From Neisseria canis (GTDB lineage Bacteria; Pseudomonadota; Gammaproteobacteria; Burkholderiales; Neisseriaceae): a DNA stretch of 64,000 nt. Both the position numbers and the translations under genes were made by a program. Of the stretch, positions 46,925-55,738 are shown one piece after another. The notes beneath the pieces are model-generated. The model searched no databases. It was not told the DNA's origin and worked only from the letters and a program-made list of their open reading frames with translations. The first letter of the stretch is position 1, and every line of letters starts with the position of its first letter. The stretch is taken from positions 806,001 through 870,000 of the forward strand of contig NZ_LR134313.1 in NCBI RefSeq assembly GCF_900636765.1, given 5' to 3'.

Positions 46925-47996
46925 GATTCGGATTTGAAGTGCAACTTTCCATAACAGAAAAAGGCCGGTATGCGGTAGCATACGGCCTTTCCTGCAAGAA
47001 AGATTGCCATGAGCTACACACAACTGACCCAAGACGAACGATACCACATCCAATACCTATCCCGCCACCACACCGTCACCTAAATCGCCAAATGGCTTAA
47101 CCGCCATAAAAGCACCATCAGCCGCGAAATCAAACGGCACTGCCCACAAGGGCAGCAATACAGTGCCGAAAAAGCCCAACAGCAAAGCCGGCTTACCAAG
47201 CAGCGCAAAAGAAAGCCCTATAAGCTCCATTCCCGGCTGATTCAACACATCGACACCCTCATCCGCCGCAAACTCAGCCCCGAGCAAGTGTGCGCCTATT
47301 TGCACAAACACCACCAAATCACACTCCACCACAGCACCATTTACCGCTATCTGCGTCAAGACAAAAGCAACGGCGGCACTTTGCGGCAGCATCTCGGAAT
47401 AGCCGGCAAATCCTACCGTAAACGCTACGGCAGTACATGGAGCAGAGGCAAAGTACCCGACCGCGTCGGCATTGAAAACCGACCCGCCATCGTCGACCAA
47501 AAATCCCGCATCGGCGACTGGGAAGCCGACACCGTCGTAGGCAAAGATCAGAAAAGCGCATTACTGACCTTGGTCGAGCGGGTTACCCGCTACACCATCA
47601 TCTGCAAGTTGAAGAACTTCAAAGCCAAAGACACTGCCAACGCCGTCATCAAGGTATTGAAGGCGCATAAAGCCAGAGTCCATACCATTACCATGGATAA
47701 CGGCAAAGAATTCTACCGACACATCCGAATAGCCCAAGCATTGGAGGCAGAAACCTATTTTTGCCGCCCCTACCGTTCTTGGGAGAAAGGGCTGAATGAA
47801 AATACCAACGGACTCATCCGCCAATATTTCCCCAAACAAACCGATTTCCGCAACATCAGCCATCGGGAGATACGCAGGGTTCAGGATGAACTGAACCATA
47901 GGCCAAGAAAAACACTTGGCTATGAAACGCCAAGTGTTTTATTCTTAAACCGGTTCCAACCTCTACTGTCTGAGTGTTGCACTTGAAATTCGAATC
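46925..47996 (+). mobile_element. IS30-family insertion sequence (IS1655-like)
   Basis: 1072 bases with terminal inverted repeats of about 22 bp (GATTCGGATTTGAAGTGCAA at 46925; reversed GATTCGAATTTCAAGTGCAA ending at 47996). Encodes one IS30-type transposase with a premature stop. An 11/12 DUS abuts the right end. Confidence 0.8.
47009..47986 (+). pseudogene. IS30-family transposase with a nonsense codon
   Basis: 326 codons from MSYTQLTQDERYHIQYLSRH. Codon 25 is TAA (47081-47083) where the helix-turn-helix consensus TVTEIAK needs a Glu codon, so GAA to TAA is the simplest lesion. After it the frame is intact: IAKWLNRHKSTISREIKRH, the DDE core (IGDWEADTVVG, TMDNGKEF, RSWEKGLNENTNGLIRQYFP) and TPSVLF tail. 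No good restart follows, so the transposase is probably dead. Confidence 0.85.
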
Positions 47997-48117
47997 TAAG
48001 CCTGTCTGAAAGTGAGACATGACCAGTCTTGGGTTATGCTTGATCGTTGAGTCATGTTATCAATAGTTGACAAGAAAAACTTGAATAATAGGATATTAGC
48101 TAATTTTCATCAAGATT

Positions 48118-48729
48118 TTATTTATTGTTATATATAATATCTTCATCATTGTCATATATTTTTTTAATTTCAACTAAAGTTCCATTGTTGTCATGTGTGA
48201 ATTCTTGTGTTAATTCATTAATAAACTTGAAATTTAATTCAAACTGTTGAGTTTTTACAGTAGATAATAGCCCGTTTGAATTGTAAAAATAGAATTCTTT
48301 ACGGCAGCCATATTGTCCGACAGAAATTGATGATTCAATTTTGCTATTTTCATAAAAATAATATGTTATATTAGATAATTCTCCATCATAAGAATAGCTA
48401 ATTGATTTAAAAGGAAGTGAACCATTATTTTCGTTGTAGAAAAAAAATTGAGCATCAAAATTATTAAAGCTACTCCATTCCTTAATTAAAATAATCCGAT
48501 TATTTTTATCAAAGCAATATTCAAATTTATTATCTTTATTTTTAGGAGGGTTATCCAATAAATCACCTTTTTTTATACCAAATCTCTGGAATGAATAAAT
48601 AGGGATGTCATAATGCGGTAATGCTGAAAATTCAAATCTTTCTATATCATTAGAAATATCATTTACTAGTTCTTCAATGTTCTTTTTCTCAAAATATCTA
48701 AATTCTTCTACAATTTTTTCAAAGTCCAT
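48118..48729 (-). CDS. Putative immunity protein for Rhs cassette 1 (AHH toxin)
   Basis: 203 residues, acidic, Asn/Phe/Tyr-rich and very AT-rich compared with the Rhs core. Good AAGGAG ribosome site before the ATG at 48729. Strands such as NKFEYCFDKNNRIILIKEW and SYSYDGELSNITYYFYEN suggest a beta-rich fold. No family recognised. It follows the AHH toxin gene in the position of an immunity gene, but an IS1016-like element (48755-49467) now lies between them. Function inferred from position. Confidence 0.6.
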   Translation of the reverse strand: MDFEKIVEEFRYFEKKNIEELVNDISNDIERFEFSALPHYDIPIYSFQRFGIKKGDLLDNPPKNKDNKFEYCFDKNNRIILIKEWSSFNNFDAQFFFYNENNGSLPFKSISYSYDGELSNITYYFYENSKIESSISVGQYGCRKEFYFYNSNGLLSTVKTQQFELNFKFINELTQEFTHDNNGTLVEIKKIYDNDEDIIYNNK

Positions 48730-48754
48730 TTAAATTGATCTCCTTAAAATAAAT

Positions 48755-49467
48755 GGGGCTGTCCTAGATAACTAGGTCAAATTCTCTCTTACTAATTGTT
48801 TTAAAATGGATAATTGAGACTTTATTTCACTGTGGTTAAAACGCCATTCGCACTCCTTCAAATACAGCTCAAAATGAGCTTTGGGAATGCCATTGAACTT
48901 ACGTAAATGACGTTTTGCCTGACTCCAAAAATTCTCAATGCCGTTTATGTGGTTTTGCTTGTCCGCAAAATGTGCGCTGTGATTGATACGAAAATGGTTA
49001 AATTCGCTGACATCCAATACATCATAGCTTTGTAACAGTCCGTATAAACAATACTGTCAGGCTTAACCTGCTCTCGGATAATAGGCAGTAAGGTGATCGT
49101 TTCGGTATTCGGAACGGCGACGGTATAAACCCTACCGTTTCGCTTTAACAGCCCGAACACCGGCACTTTTCCGGCTGCACCGCGACCACGTTTGCCTTTT
49201 CTACGGCCACCAAAATAGCTTTCGTCGGCTTCGATTTCACCGTCGAGCATTTCCAAATGCGGGCTGTTTTGATAAATCAGCAAACGTAGACGATGAAAGT
49301 AGTAAGCGGCAGTATTTCTATGAACACCTGTTAATTCCGCTGCTGTTCTAGCTGTTACGCCGGCAACGAACAGCTCGATTAGCTTGTGTTGTTTATACTG
49401 ACTTAAACGGCTTCATAAGGGTTATTTTAAATGCTTTTGAATAACCCTAGTTATCTAGGACAGCCCC
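48755..49467 (-). mobile_element. IS1016-like element (IS1595 family) with 8-bp target duplication
   Basis: 713 bases with perfect 22-bp inverted ends (GGGGCTGTCCTAGATAACTAGG at 48755-48776, reversed at 49446-49467). The flanking 8 bases AAATAAAT are repeated exactly on both sides (48747-48754 and 49468-49475), the expected duplication size. Transposase gene is frameshifted twice. Confidence 0.9.
48772..49422 (-). pseudogene. IS1016-type transposase, frameshifted
   Basis: Read in pieces on the minus strand: RLSQYKQHKLIELFVAGVTA, EIEADESYFGGRRKGKRGRG and DGEI with the first catalytic residues, SIVYTDCYK, then in another frame DVSEFNHFRINHSAHF and INGIENFWSQAKRHLRKFNG. The second break, near 49030, looks like loss of one A (AAAGC for AAAAGC). 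The start region near 49415 is also out of frame (ATGAAGCC...). All family motifs are present, so decay is recent. Confidence 0.82.
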
Positions 49468-49486
49468 AAATAAATTATAAATAAGC

Positions 49487-50695
49487 TCAAATACTAAAAG
49501 TTCCACTTTGAAGTTCTCTACCGATTGCTCTTAACTCTTTTTTGAACAAAACGGGATCATTTATATCTTTTAGCCTATCATAAACATTTTTTTTGTACGT
49601 ATTGGTATGAACTTTACTATGTGCATGTGCGCTACATGCTCCAGGGTTATCTTGATTACATTTATCTTTTACTGCACTTGAAGTTGGAAGAAATACACTA
49701 TTTGCAGCATCATTTATCTTTATCCCCATGGTTTGCATTTTTTCTCTTAATGCAACCATCCTTGTGTCCATTGAATTAGACATCACTATATGGTGTGCAC
49801 TGTTCTTATAATTTGGTTCAGGAACATTTTTGGCATTCATATTTTTTCTCAGTTCCTGTGCATCGCTACTACAATCTAAGCCCCAAGGATCAACCCATCC
49901 CTGAGTATTAAGCGCAAATAGGTAAAAATTACTGCCACCCATCAACCCAATCGGGTCTTGATTGACAAACCGACCCGCATCAGGTTCGTAATACCTAAAG
50001 AAGTTGTAATGCAGCCCCGTCTCTTGGTCGCAATACTGATTCTGTAACCTAAACGGCTGATGTGCTGTTTCCGTTATGTTTGTTTCGCTCTTCAGCTTAC
50101 CCCAACCGTAATAATCCCCAAACCAAAGCAGATTACCGTCTTTATCGGTCATTTCTCTCGGTATGCCGATTTGGTCGCAATGGAAATAGCTGGTTTGTTG
50201 TTTAGCCTCGCCTTCTGTATCTGTCCAATCACGGATTTGCGCCAGTGGTTCGTAACTGTCTGCATCGGTGTAGATATAGGTGTAGAGGCCGTCTGAATTT
50301 TGTTCCCGTAACAGATGGCTGCCGTCCCAAAGGAAGGTAATTTCACTGTCTAAAATATCTTTGCTGTTCGGTGTATTCAGACAGGCATGGTCTTTTAGGC
50401 CGTCTGAAAGGGTTTCAGCACCTCCGTTTTCTTTCAGACGGCCTTTGCCGATTCTTCTGCCCAAGGAATCGTAGTGGTAAGCCCAAGTCTCTTTACTGCC
50501 GTCTTTCTTAAAGATTTCCACTTTAACCAGTTGGTCATGCAAATCATAGAAATAGTTTTGCACTTCGCCGTTTGGCAGTTCGCGGTGGATTAGATTGCCG
50601 AGGTCGTCGTAGTAATAGCTGATGCCGTTGTAGTGTTTGATGCGGTTGTCGGTTACGGCGTTGAGGCCGTCTGAAACAGTTTGGCCGTTGGTGGA
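49487..50695 (-). CDS. Rhs cassette 1: core end plus AHH-type nuclease tip (no start codon)
   Basis: Open frame of 402 codons without an ATG near its 5' end; it starts directly after the stop codon of the next immunity gene (50696). Contains only the last part of the Rhs core: YNGISYYYDDLGNLIHR, FLWDGSHLL, RYYEPDAGRFVNQDPIGL and WVDPWGLD. The ~130-residue tip carries NSAHHIVMSNSMDTRMVAL, DAANSVFLP and HAHSKVHTNTY, the layout of the AHH branch of HNH/endonuclease VII toxins. Two AG-DUS and one TG-DUS are translated in the core. Probably silent unless recombined onto a full Rhs. Confidence 0.8.
   Translation of the reverse strand, partial: STNGQTVSDGLNAVTDNRIKHYNGISYYYDDLGNLIHRELPNGEVQNYFYDLHDQLVKVEIFKKDGSKETWAYHYDSLGRRIGKGRLKENGGAETLSDGLKDHACLNTPNSKDILDSEITFLWDGSHLLREQNSDGLYTYIYTDADSYEPLAQIRDWTDTEGEAKQQTSYFHCDQIGIPREMTDKDGNLLWFGDYYGWGKLKSETNITETAHQPFRLQNQYCDQETGLHYNFFRYYEPDAGRFVNQDPIGLMGGSNFYLFALNTQGWVDPWGLDCSSDAQELRKNMNAKNVPEPNYKNSAHHIVMSNSMDTRMVALREKMQTMGIKINDAANSVFLPTSSAVKDKCNQDNPGACSAHAHSKVHTNTYKKNVYDRLKDINDPVLFKKELRAIGRELQSGTFSI
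50397..50444. repeat. Inverted AG-DUS pair inside Rhs cassette 1
   Basis: AGGCCGTCTGAA at 50397-50408 and its reverse complement at 50433-50444, with a TG-dialect DUS next to them (CAGACAGGCATGG near 50385). All three are translated (GRLK, SDGL, ACLN). A further AG-DUS is at 50286-50297. Confidence 0.85.
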
Positions 50696-51058
50696 CTAAG
50701 GATTACTTATAACTTCTATATTTGGATTTTGGAAAGTGTACTCTAACCAAGCTTTAGATTTAGAGCTGCATCCTTTAAAGGATATATCATTGTTTTTTAT
50801 AGAAAATTCTTGTATTAATTCAAAAGGTTCTATTTCATTTTCTAAAATAACTTTTATCAATGGCTTTTCAAAAGGTGATTTAGATATAAAATGCTTTCCA
50901 CTAAACTTAGACCAATCTTTAATTTTAATTGTAATGTTAGAAATGTATTGCCTCAAAGATTTTGAGTAAGCTTCTGAAAAATAATAAACTATTTCATTTT
51001 TATTAATGATTGCTTTAGTTATAGGACAATCGCTAATACTTAAATCATGTATATTCAT
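50696..51058 (-). CDS. Putative immunity protein for Rhs cassette 2
   Basis: 120 residues, Ile/Lys/Asn-rich, AT-rich. ATG at 51058 with AAGG upstream, 26 bases after the cassette 2 toxin stop. No family recognised; alternating strands (KNEIVYYFSEAYSK, ISNITIKIKDWSKF) suggest an alpha/beta fold. Its TAG stop abuts the cassette 1 Rhs fragment in the same reading frame. Function inferred from position. Confidence 0.6.
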   Translation of the reverse strand: MNIHDLSISDCPITKAIINKNEIVYYFSEAYSKSLRQYISNITIKIKDWSKFSGKHFISKSPFEKPLIKVILENEIEPFELIQEFSIKNNDISFKGCSSKSKAWLEYTFQNPNIEVISNP

Positions 51059-51084
51059 TTCATTGCCTTTAAATATTTCAACAA

Positions 51085-52911
51085 CTAATTGGGTAGGATG
51101 GGAATGTGAGCATCGGGAGATGTTCTATCTACAATATTTCCTTTAATATCTAGAGAGTTTCCTTGTCTATCATATAAATGTGCATGATCATTTGGAGTTT
51201 TATCATCAGGAGGATCTAGCCTAACAGCACATTTTCCAGTATCTGTATAATTCCATTGCATAAATCTACCATCAGGTGAACCACCTCTCCATGAAATATT
51301 TTCTGATTTTGATAAAACATCTGCAATCTGTTGGCGATTCATACTAGATAGATTTAAACCAACTAAAGGATTTAAACCTAAAGGGTCAATCCAAACTTGC
51401 CTATTAGGTGCAAAATGATAAAGATTATTTCCTCCAAGCAGTCCAATTGGGTCTTGATTGATAAACCTACCCACATCAGGGTCGTAATACCGGAAGAAAT
51501 TGTAATGTAGCCTGATTTCGCTGTCGCAATACTGGTTTTGGAGTCGGAACGGCTGGTGCGCCCTTCCCGTTACGTTGGTTTCTTTGGTTAATTTTCCCCA
51601 AGCGTCATATTCGCCTAACCAAAGAAGCTTACCGTTTTTATCAGTCATTTCACGCGGTATGCCGATTTGATCGCAATGAAAGTAATTGATTTCCTGTTTG
51701 CTTTCGCTTTCCGTGTTTGTATAGTTGTGAATTTGCGCCAGCGGTTCGTAAGAATCTTGGTCTGTGTAGATGTAAGTATATAGGCCGTCTGAATGTGTTT
51801 CCTGCAACAGGTGGCTGCCGTCCCAAAGGAATGTGATTTCGCTGTCTATAATATCTTTGCCGTTTTCAGCTTTCAGACGGTCTTTGCTTACCCTTCTGTC
51901 CAAAGCATCGTATTCAAATGCCCAAACTTCTTTGTCCCACTCTCCTGTTTTGGCGTTTTTCTTAAACGTTTCCATTTTAACCAAACGGTCGAACAAGTCG
52001 TAATGCAGGTTTTGGGTGCTGCCGTCCGAATGTTCTTTGTGGATGGTGTTGCCGAAGTCGTCGTAGAAGAATTTTATGCCGTTGTAAGCCGCAATGCGGT
52101 TGTCTTTTACCTGTTGCCCGTATTCGTTAATCAGGTTGTAGGCGGGGTCGAAGGCAAAGGTTTGGTTTTGCACTTTCAGGGGCTGGCCGAGTTTGTCGTA
52201 CTCGAAATGCGTGGTACCCGTCCGCTGGTCGCTGCTGTGGAGCAGGTTGCCGGTTTTGTCGTAGCCGTAGCTGCGTTTGACCGCGGTTTGGCTGTAACCC
52301 GCTGCTACTTTGTTTTTGCCGTTGCCGCTTTCAGACAGGCTGTTGAGCGCGGCGATTTGTTTTTTCAGACGGCCCAGCGGGTCCAATTCGTAGCGGCTGG
52401 TTAAAGCACCCTGTGTCCTTTGGATTTCGCGGTGCAGTTTGTCGCGTTCGATGTCGCTGACGACTTCGCCGTCGAGGTTGATTTGGTGCAGGTGGCCGCT
52501 GCCGTAATACAGGTAGTTGATCTGGCGGCCGTCGGGCAATACGGTGGTGGTGCGGTTGCCGTTGAAATCGTAATGGTAATGGATACTTTGGGTCTGCGTT
52601 AAAAACAGCATATCGTACTGCGGGTCGCGCCAGTCGGTGTCTATCAGGCCGTTTTGCTCGTTCTCTTCTCGGGTCGGTACCTTCCACCGGTGTTGGCCGA
52701 TGAGTTGGCCGTTGGGGTTGTAGTCGAAACAGGTTACGGTGTCTCGGTTGGCGGCACGGACGAGGTTGCCGTTAAGGTCGTAATGATAGGCGGTTTCCTG
52801 AATATTGCCTGTGTTATCGTGGGCAAGGGTGTGTTTCAGACGGCCTAAGATATCGCGTTGGAACTCGGTGATTCTGAGCGGGGTTTTGTCTTTAAGGCCG
52901 TCTAAAATTTT
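51085..52911 (-). CDS. Rhs cassette 2: core segment plus unrecognised short toxin tip (no proper start)
   Basis: Open for 609 codons from just after a TAA at 52912; the first ATG (52611) is internal to the core. YD repeats run from ILGRLKHTLAHDN through YHYDFNGNRTTTVLPDG and YELDPLGRLKKQIAAL to FINQDPIGLLGG and WIDPLGLN. The tip is only ~95 residues: MNRQQIADVLSKSENISWRG, then KCAVRLDPPDDKTPNDHAHL and SPDAHIPI. Conserved His and Asp residues suggest an enzyme, but no family was recognised with confidence. Probably a displaced C-terminal cassette. Confidence 0.75.
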   Translation of the reverse strand, partial: KILDGLKDKTPLRITEFQRDILGRLKHTLAHDNTGNIQETAYHYDLNGNLVRAANRDTVTCFDYNPNGQLIGQHRWKVPTREENEQNGLIDTDWRDPQYDMLFLTQTQSIHYHYDFNGNRTTTVLPDGRQINYLYYGSGHLHQINLDGEVVSDIERDKLHREIQRTQGALTSRYELDPLGRLKKQIAALNSLSESGNGKNKVAAGYSQTAVKRSYGYDKTGNLLHSSDQRTGTTHFEYDKLGQPLKVQNQTFAFDPAYNLINEYGQQVKDNRIAAYNGIKFFYDDFGNTIHKEHSDGSTQNLHYDLFDRLVKMETFKKNAKTGEWDKEVWAFEYDALDRRVSKDRLKAENGKDIIDSEITFLWDGSHLLQETHSDGLYTYIYTDQDSYEPLAQIHNYTNTESESKQEINYFHCDQIGIPREMTDKNGKLLWLGEYDAWGKLTKETNVTGRAHQPFRLQNQYCDSEIRLHYNFFRYYDPDVGRFINQDPIGLLGGNNLYHFAPNRQVWIDPLGLNPLVGLNLSSMNRQQIADVLSKSENISWRGGSPDGRFMQWNYTDTGKCAVRLDPPDDKTPNDHAHLYDRQGNSLDIKGNIVDRTSPDAHIPILPN

Positions 52912-52932
52912 TTAGATTTAATGTAAATTTAA

Positions 52933-53388
52933 CTACGTTTCTTTCAGAAAATCGTAAAATTTTTTACATAAATCTTTTTGAACGTTAGATAGTAGATAAA
53001 GAAATCCGCCTACATCTTGATCTTGTTCAACACCATCAAGAAAGTTAGCATTTAAAAAATATAATGTTAATTCTTGTATGCTTTTCTCGAACTCATTATT
53101 TAAGCTATCTAAATATCTCAGTGCTAAATTCTCACGTTGATTTAATTGTTTTAAAGAAATTTTTTTATTCAAATACCCTTCTGCAAACTCAATATCGGTA
53201 GAGAAACGATAATTGTCGCTTAGAGTAACTACATATTTTTTAGTAAAAAATAGCAATATTTTAACTTCATCTACAACAGAATAATTAACTAACAAACCCT
53301 CCGATAATATGTTATTTAAGACAATATTATCATCTCGTTCTACGTTATTATTTATCTGTTTATGAAATTTTTTTTGGACTTTTTTCAT
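52933..53388 (-). CDS. Putative immunity protein for Rhs cassette 3 (deaminase-like toxin)
   Basis: 151 residues, AT-rich, mostly predicted helical (SLKQLNQRENLALRYLDSLN, DVGGFLYLLSNVQKDLCKKF). ATG at 53388, four bases after the toxin stop, so coupled translation is likely. No family recognised. Function inferred from position. Confidence 0.6.
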   Translation of the reverse strand: MKKVQKKFHKQINNNVERDDNIVLNNILSEGLLVNYSVVDEVKILLFFTKKYVVTLSDNYRFSTDIEFAEGYLNKKISLKQLNQRENLALRYLDSLNNEFEKSIQELTLYFLNANFLDGVEQDQDVGGFLYLLSNVQKDLCKKFYDFLKET

Positions 53389-53392
53389 CTAT

Positions 53393-55258
53393 TTAAATTC
53401 CTAATGAATGAACAGCAGGTGCGCAGTTTGGACATGGTGGTAAAGCTTTTTGATCTATATTTCTTGTAACTTGAATGGCTGAGCATTTATGTTTAGTCAA
53501 AAATCTCTTTAAGTCCACCGGTGTATTAAGGTTAAATTCATCAGCAATTTGACTTAATATATCTGCTTCAACGCATTTTCCACTTCTCCCATCTTTTTTA
53601 TGTTTTTTAAACAATCTTTTTATTAAGGGGTGTCTAGCTCCTTGCCCTCCCGCTCCAGAACTATATCCCGTAAATGTTCTAAATTTATTACTGCCCGTTT
53701 TATTCATTTGACACCTCATTGTTCCCCAAGATCCTGATGAGTGCCAACCTAAAATATCTACCCATGTTAAGACATTAGGAGCAAAAGAATAAAAATTATC
53801 TCCACCCCACAACCCAATCGGATCCTGATTCACAAACCTACCTACATCAGGTTCGTAATACCTAAAGAAGTTGTAATGTAAGCCCGTCTCTTCATCGTAA
53901 TATTGGTTCTGCAACCTAAACGGCTGGTGGGCGTTGTTAATGTTGGTCTCGCTTTTCAGCTTACCCCAACCGTAATAATCCCCAAACCACAACAAATTAC
54001 CGTCTTTATCGGTCATCTCTCTCGGAATACCGATTTGGTCACAATGGAAATAGCTGGTCTGTTGTTTAGCCTCACCCTCTACATCCATCCAATCATGGAT
54101 TTGCGCCAGCGGTTCATAGCTGTCTGCTTCAGTATAGATATAGGTGTAGAGGCCGTCTGAATTTTGTTCTTGTAACAAGTGGCTGCCGTCCCACAGAAAG
54201 GCAATTTCGTTGTCTAAAATATCTTTGCTGTTTGGTGTATTCAGACAGGCATGGTCTGTTGAATGCCTGTCTGAAACTTCGGTACCGTTTGCTTTCAGAC
54301 GGCCTTTGCTAACCCGTCTACCCAAGGCATCGTAATGGTAAGCCCAAGTCTCTTTCGTGCCGTCTTTCTTAAAGATTTCCGCTTTAACCAGTTGGTCGTG
54401 CAAATCGTAGAAATAGTTCTGTACTTCGCCGTTTGGCAGTTCCCTATGAATCAGATTGCCGAGGTCGTCGTAGTAATAGCTGATGCCGTTGTATTCTTTA
54501 AGACGGTTGTCTTTTACTGCGTTGTCCCGATGCCTGTCTGAAAGAATATTGTGCGCGGGGTCGAAAGCAAACAGTTCATCACCCGCTTTGGTGATTCTGC
54601 CCAGTTTGTCGTATTCGAAATGTGTCGTTCCCGTCCGCTGGTCGGTGCTGTGGAGCAGGTTGCCGGTTTTGTCGTAGCCGTAGCTGCGTTTGACCGCGGT
54701 TTGGCTGTAACCCGCTGCTACTTTGTTTTTGCCGTTGCCGCTTTCAGACAGGCTGTTGAGCGCGGCGATTTGTTTTTTCAGACGGCCCAGCGGGTCCAAT
54801 TCGTAGCGGCTGGTTAAAGCACCCTGTGTCCTTTGGATTTCGCGGTGCAGTTTGTCGCGTTCGATGTCGCTGACGACTTCGCCGTCGAGGTTGATTTGGT
54901 GCAGGTGGCTGCTGCCGTAATAAAGGTAGTTGATTTGGCGGCCGTCGGGCAATACGGTGGTGGTGCGGTTGCCGTTGAAGTCGTAATGGTAGTGGATACT
55001 CTTGGTGATCGGCTGGAACAGCATATCGTACTGCGGGTCGCGCCAGTCGGTGTCGATCAGGCCGTTTTGCTCGTTCTCTTCTTGGGTCGGTACCTTCCAC
55101 CGGTGTTGGCCGATGAGTTGGCCTCCTGCGTTGTAGTCGAAACAGGTAATGCTGTGCCGGTTGGCGGCACGGACGAGGTTACCGTTAAGGTCGTAATGAT
55201 AGGCGGTTTCCTGAATGTTGCCTTTGTTGTCGTGGGCAAGGGTTTGTTTCAGACGGTT
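53393..55258 (-). CDS. Rhs cassette 3: core segment plus YwqJ-like deaminase tip (no proper start)
   Basis: Open for 622 codons after a TAA at 55259; first ATG (55024) is internal. Core repeats match cassettes 2 and 5 almost exactly in the first ~150 residues, then diverge, and end at FVNQDPIGLWGG and WVDILGWH. The ~115-residue tip has GKCVEADILSQIADEF and, near the end, LPPCPNCAPAVHSLG. The CxE plus PCxxC pattern is that of the cytidine-deaminase-like toxins (YwqJ group, with Cys replacing His as the first zinc ligand). A pair of inverted TG-DUS lies in the core near 54238-54272. Confidence 0.75.
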   Translation of the reverse strand, partial: NRLKQTLAHDNKGNIQETAYHYDLNGNLVRAANRHSITCFDYNAGGQLIGQHRWKVPTQEENEQNGLIDTDWRDPQYDMLFQPITKSIHYHYDFNGNRTTTVLPDGRQINYLYYGSSHLHQINLDGEVVSDIERDKLHREIQRTQGALTSRYELDPLGRLKKQIAALNSLSESGNGKNKVAAGYSQTAVKRSYGYDKTGNLLHSTDQRTGTTHFEYDKLGRITKAGDELFAFDPAHNILSDRHRDNAVKDNRLKEYNGISYYYDDLGNLIHRELPNGEVQNYFYDLHDQLVKAEIFKKDGTKETWAYHYDALGRRVSKGRLKANGTEVSDRHSTDHACLNTPNSKDILDNEIAFLWDGSHLLQEQNSDGLYTYIYTEADSYEPLAQIHDWMDVEGEAKQQTSYFHCDQIGIPREMTDKDGNLLWFGDYYGWGKLKSETNINNAHQPFRLQNQYYDEETGLHYNFFRYYEPDVGRFVNQDPIGLWGGDNFYSFAPNVLTWVDILGWHSSGSWGTMRCQMNKTGSNKFRTFTGYSSGAGGQGARHPLIKRLFKKHKKDGRSGKCVEADILSQIADEFNLNTPVDLKRFLTKHKCSAIQVTRNIDQKALPPCPNCAPAVHSLGI

Positions 55259-55304
55259 TTACGGTTCGGTTGGGTCGAGGCTCAACTTACGCTTGCTACA
55301 TTTT

Positions 55305-55727
55305 TTATTGCGAAATTTTTCCGTATTCATAATCTGCTATTTCTTTAGAACTTAAATATTCTAAGTAATTTAAAACTATTTCTATATTTAATGTTATTGG
55401 AATGTTTATAGATATAAAATTTGAAGAAAATTTCTCATAATCACAGCCCATTTCTTCAAAATGACTAATACATTCATCTATTTCTTCTTCACTAAAAAAA
55501 ATAACCCTTATCGTACTATTTCCAGATGATTTAACTGTTTTTTTGTAATATAAATTTTCATTTTTTTCTATGACAGATACAGTATCATCAAAAGAAACAT
55601 CTTTAGTGTAAAACGGTATATTTTTAATTTTAAAAATATTATCTTCTACTTTATCACCCCAAATACTTTCTTCACTTACTGGTGGATAGCCATCTTTAAT
55701 AGTTAATTTAAAAAAAATTTTTTTCAT
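55305..55727 (-). CDS. DUF4265-like immunity protein for the HNH tip
   Basis: 140 residues from the ATG at 55727 (GAGGA ribosome site); an upstream in-frame ATG at 55742 overlaps the toxin stop. KIFFKLTIKDGYPPVSEESIWGDK, then FKIKNIPFYTKDVSFDD, match the DUF4265 pattern, a family common as immunity to nuclease toxins. It directly follows the HNH tip of the PAAR-Rhs gene, so is expected to neutralise it. Confidence 0.7.
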   Translation of the reverse strand: MKKIFFKLTIKDGYPPVSEESIWGDKVEDNIFKIKNIPFYTKDVSFDDTVSVIEKNENLYYKKTVKSSGNSTIRVIFFSEEEIDECISHFEEMGCDYEKFSSNFISINIPITLNIEIVLNYLEYLSSKEIADYEYGKISQ

Positions 55728-55738
55728 AATAAAATTCC

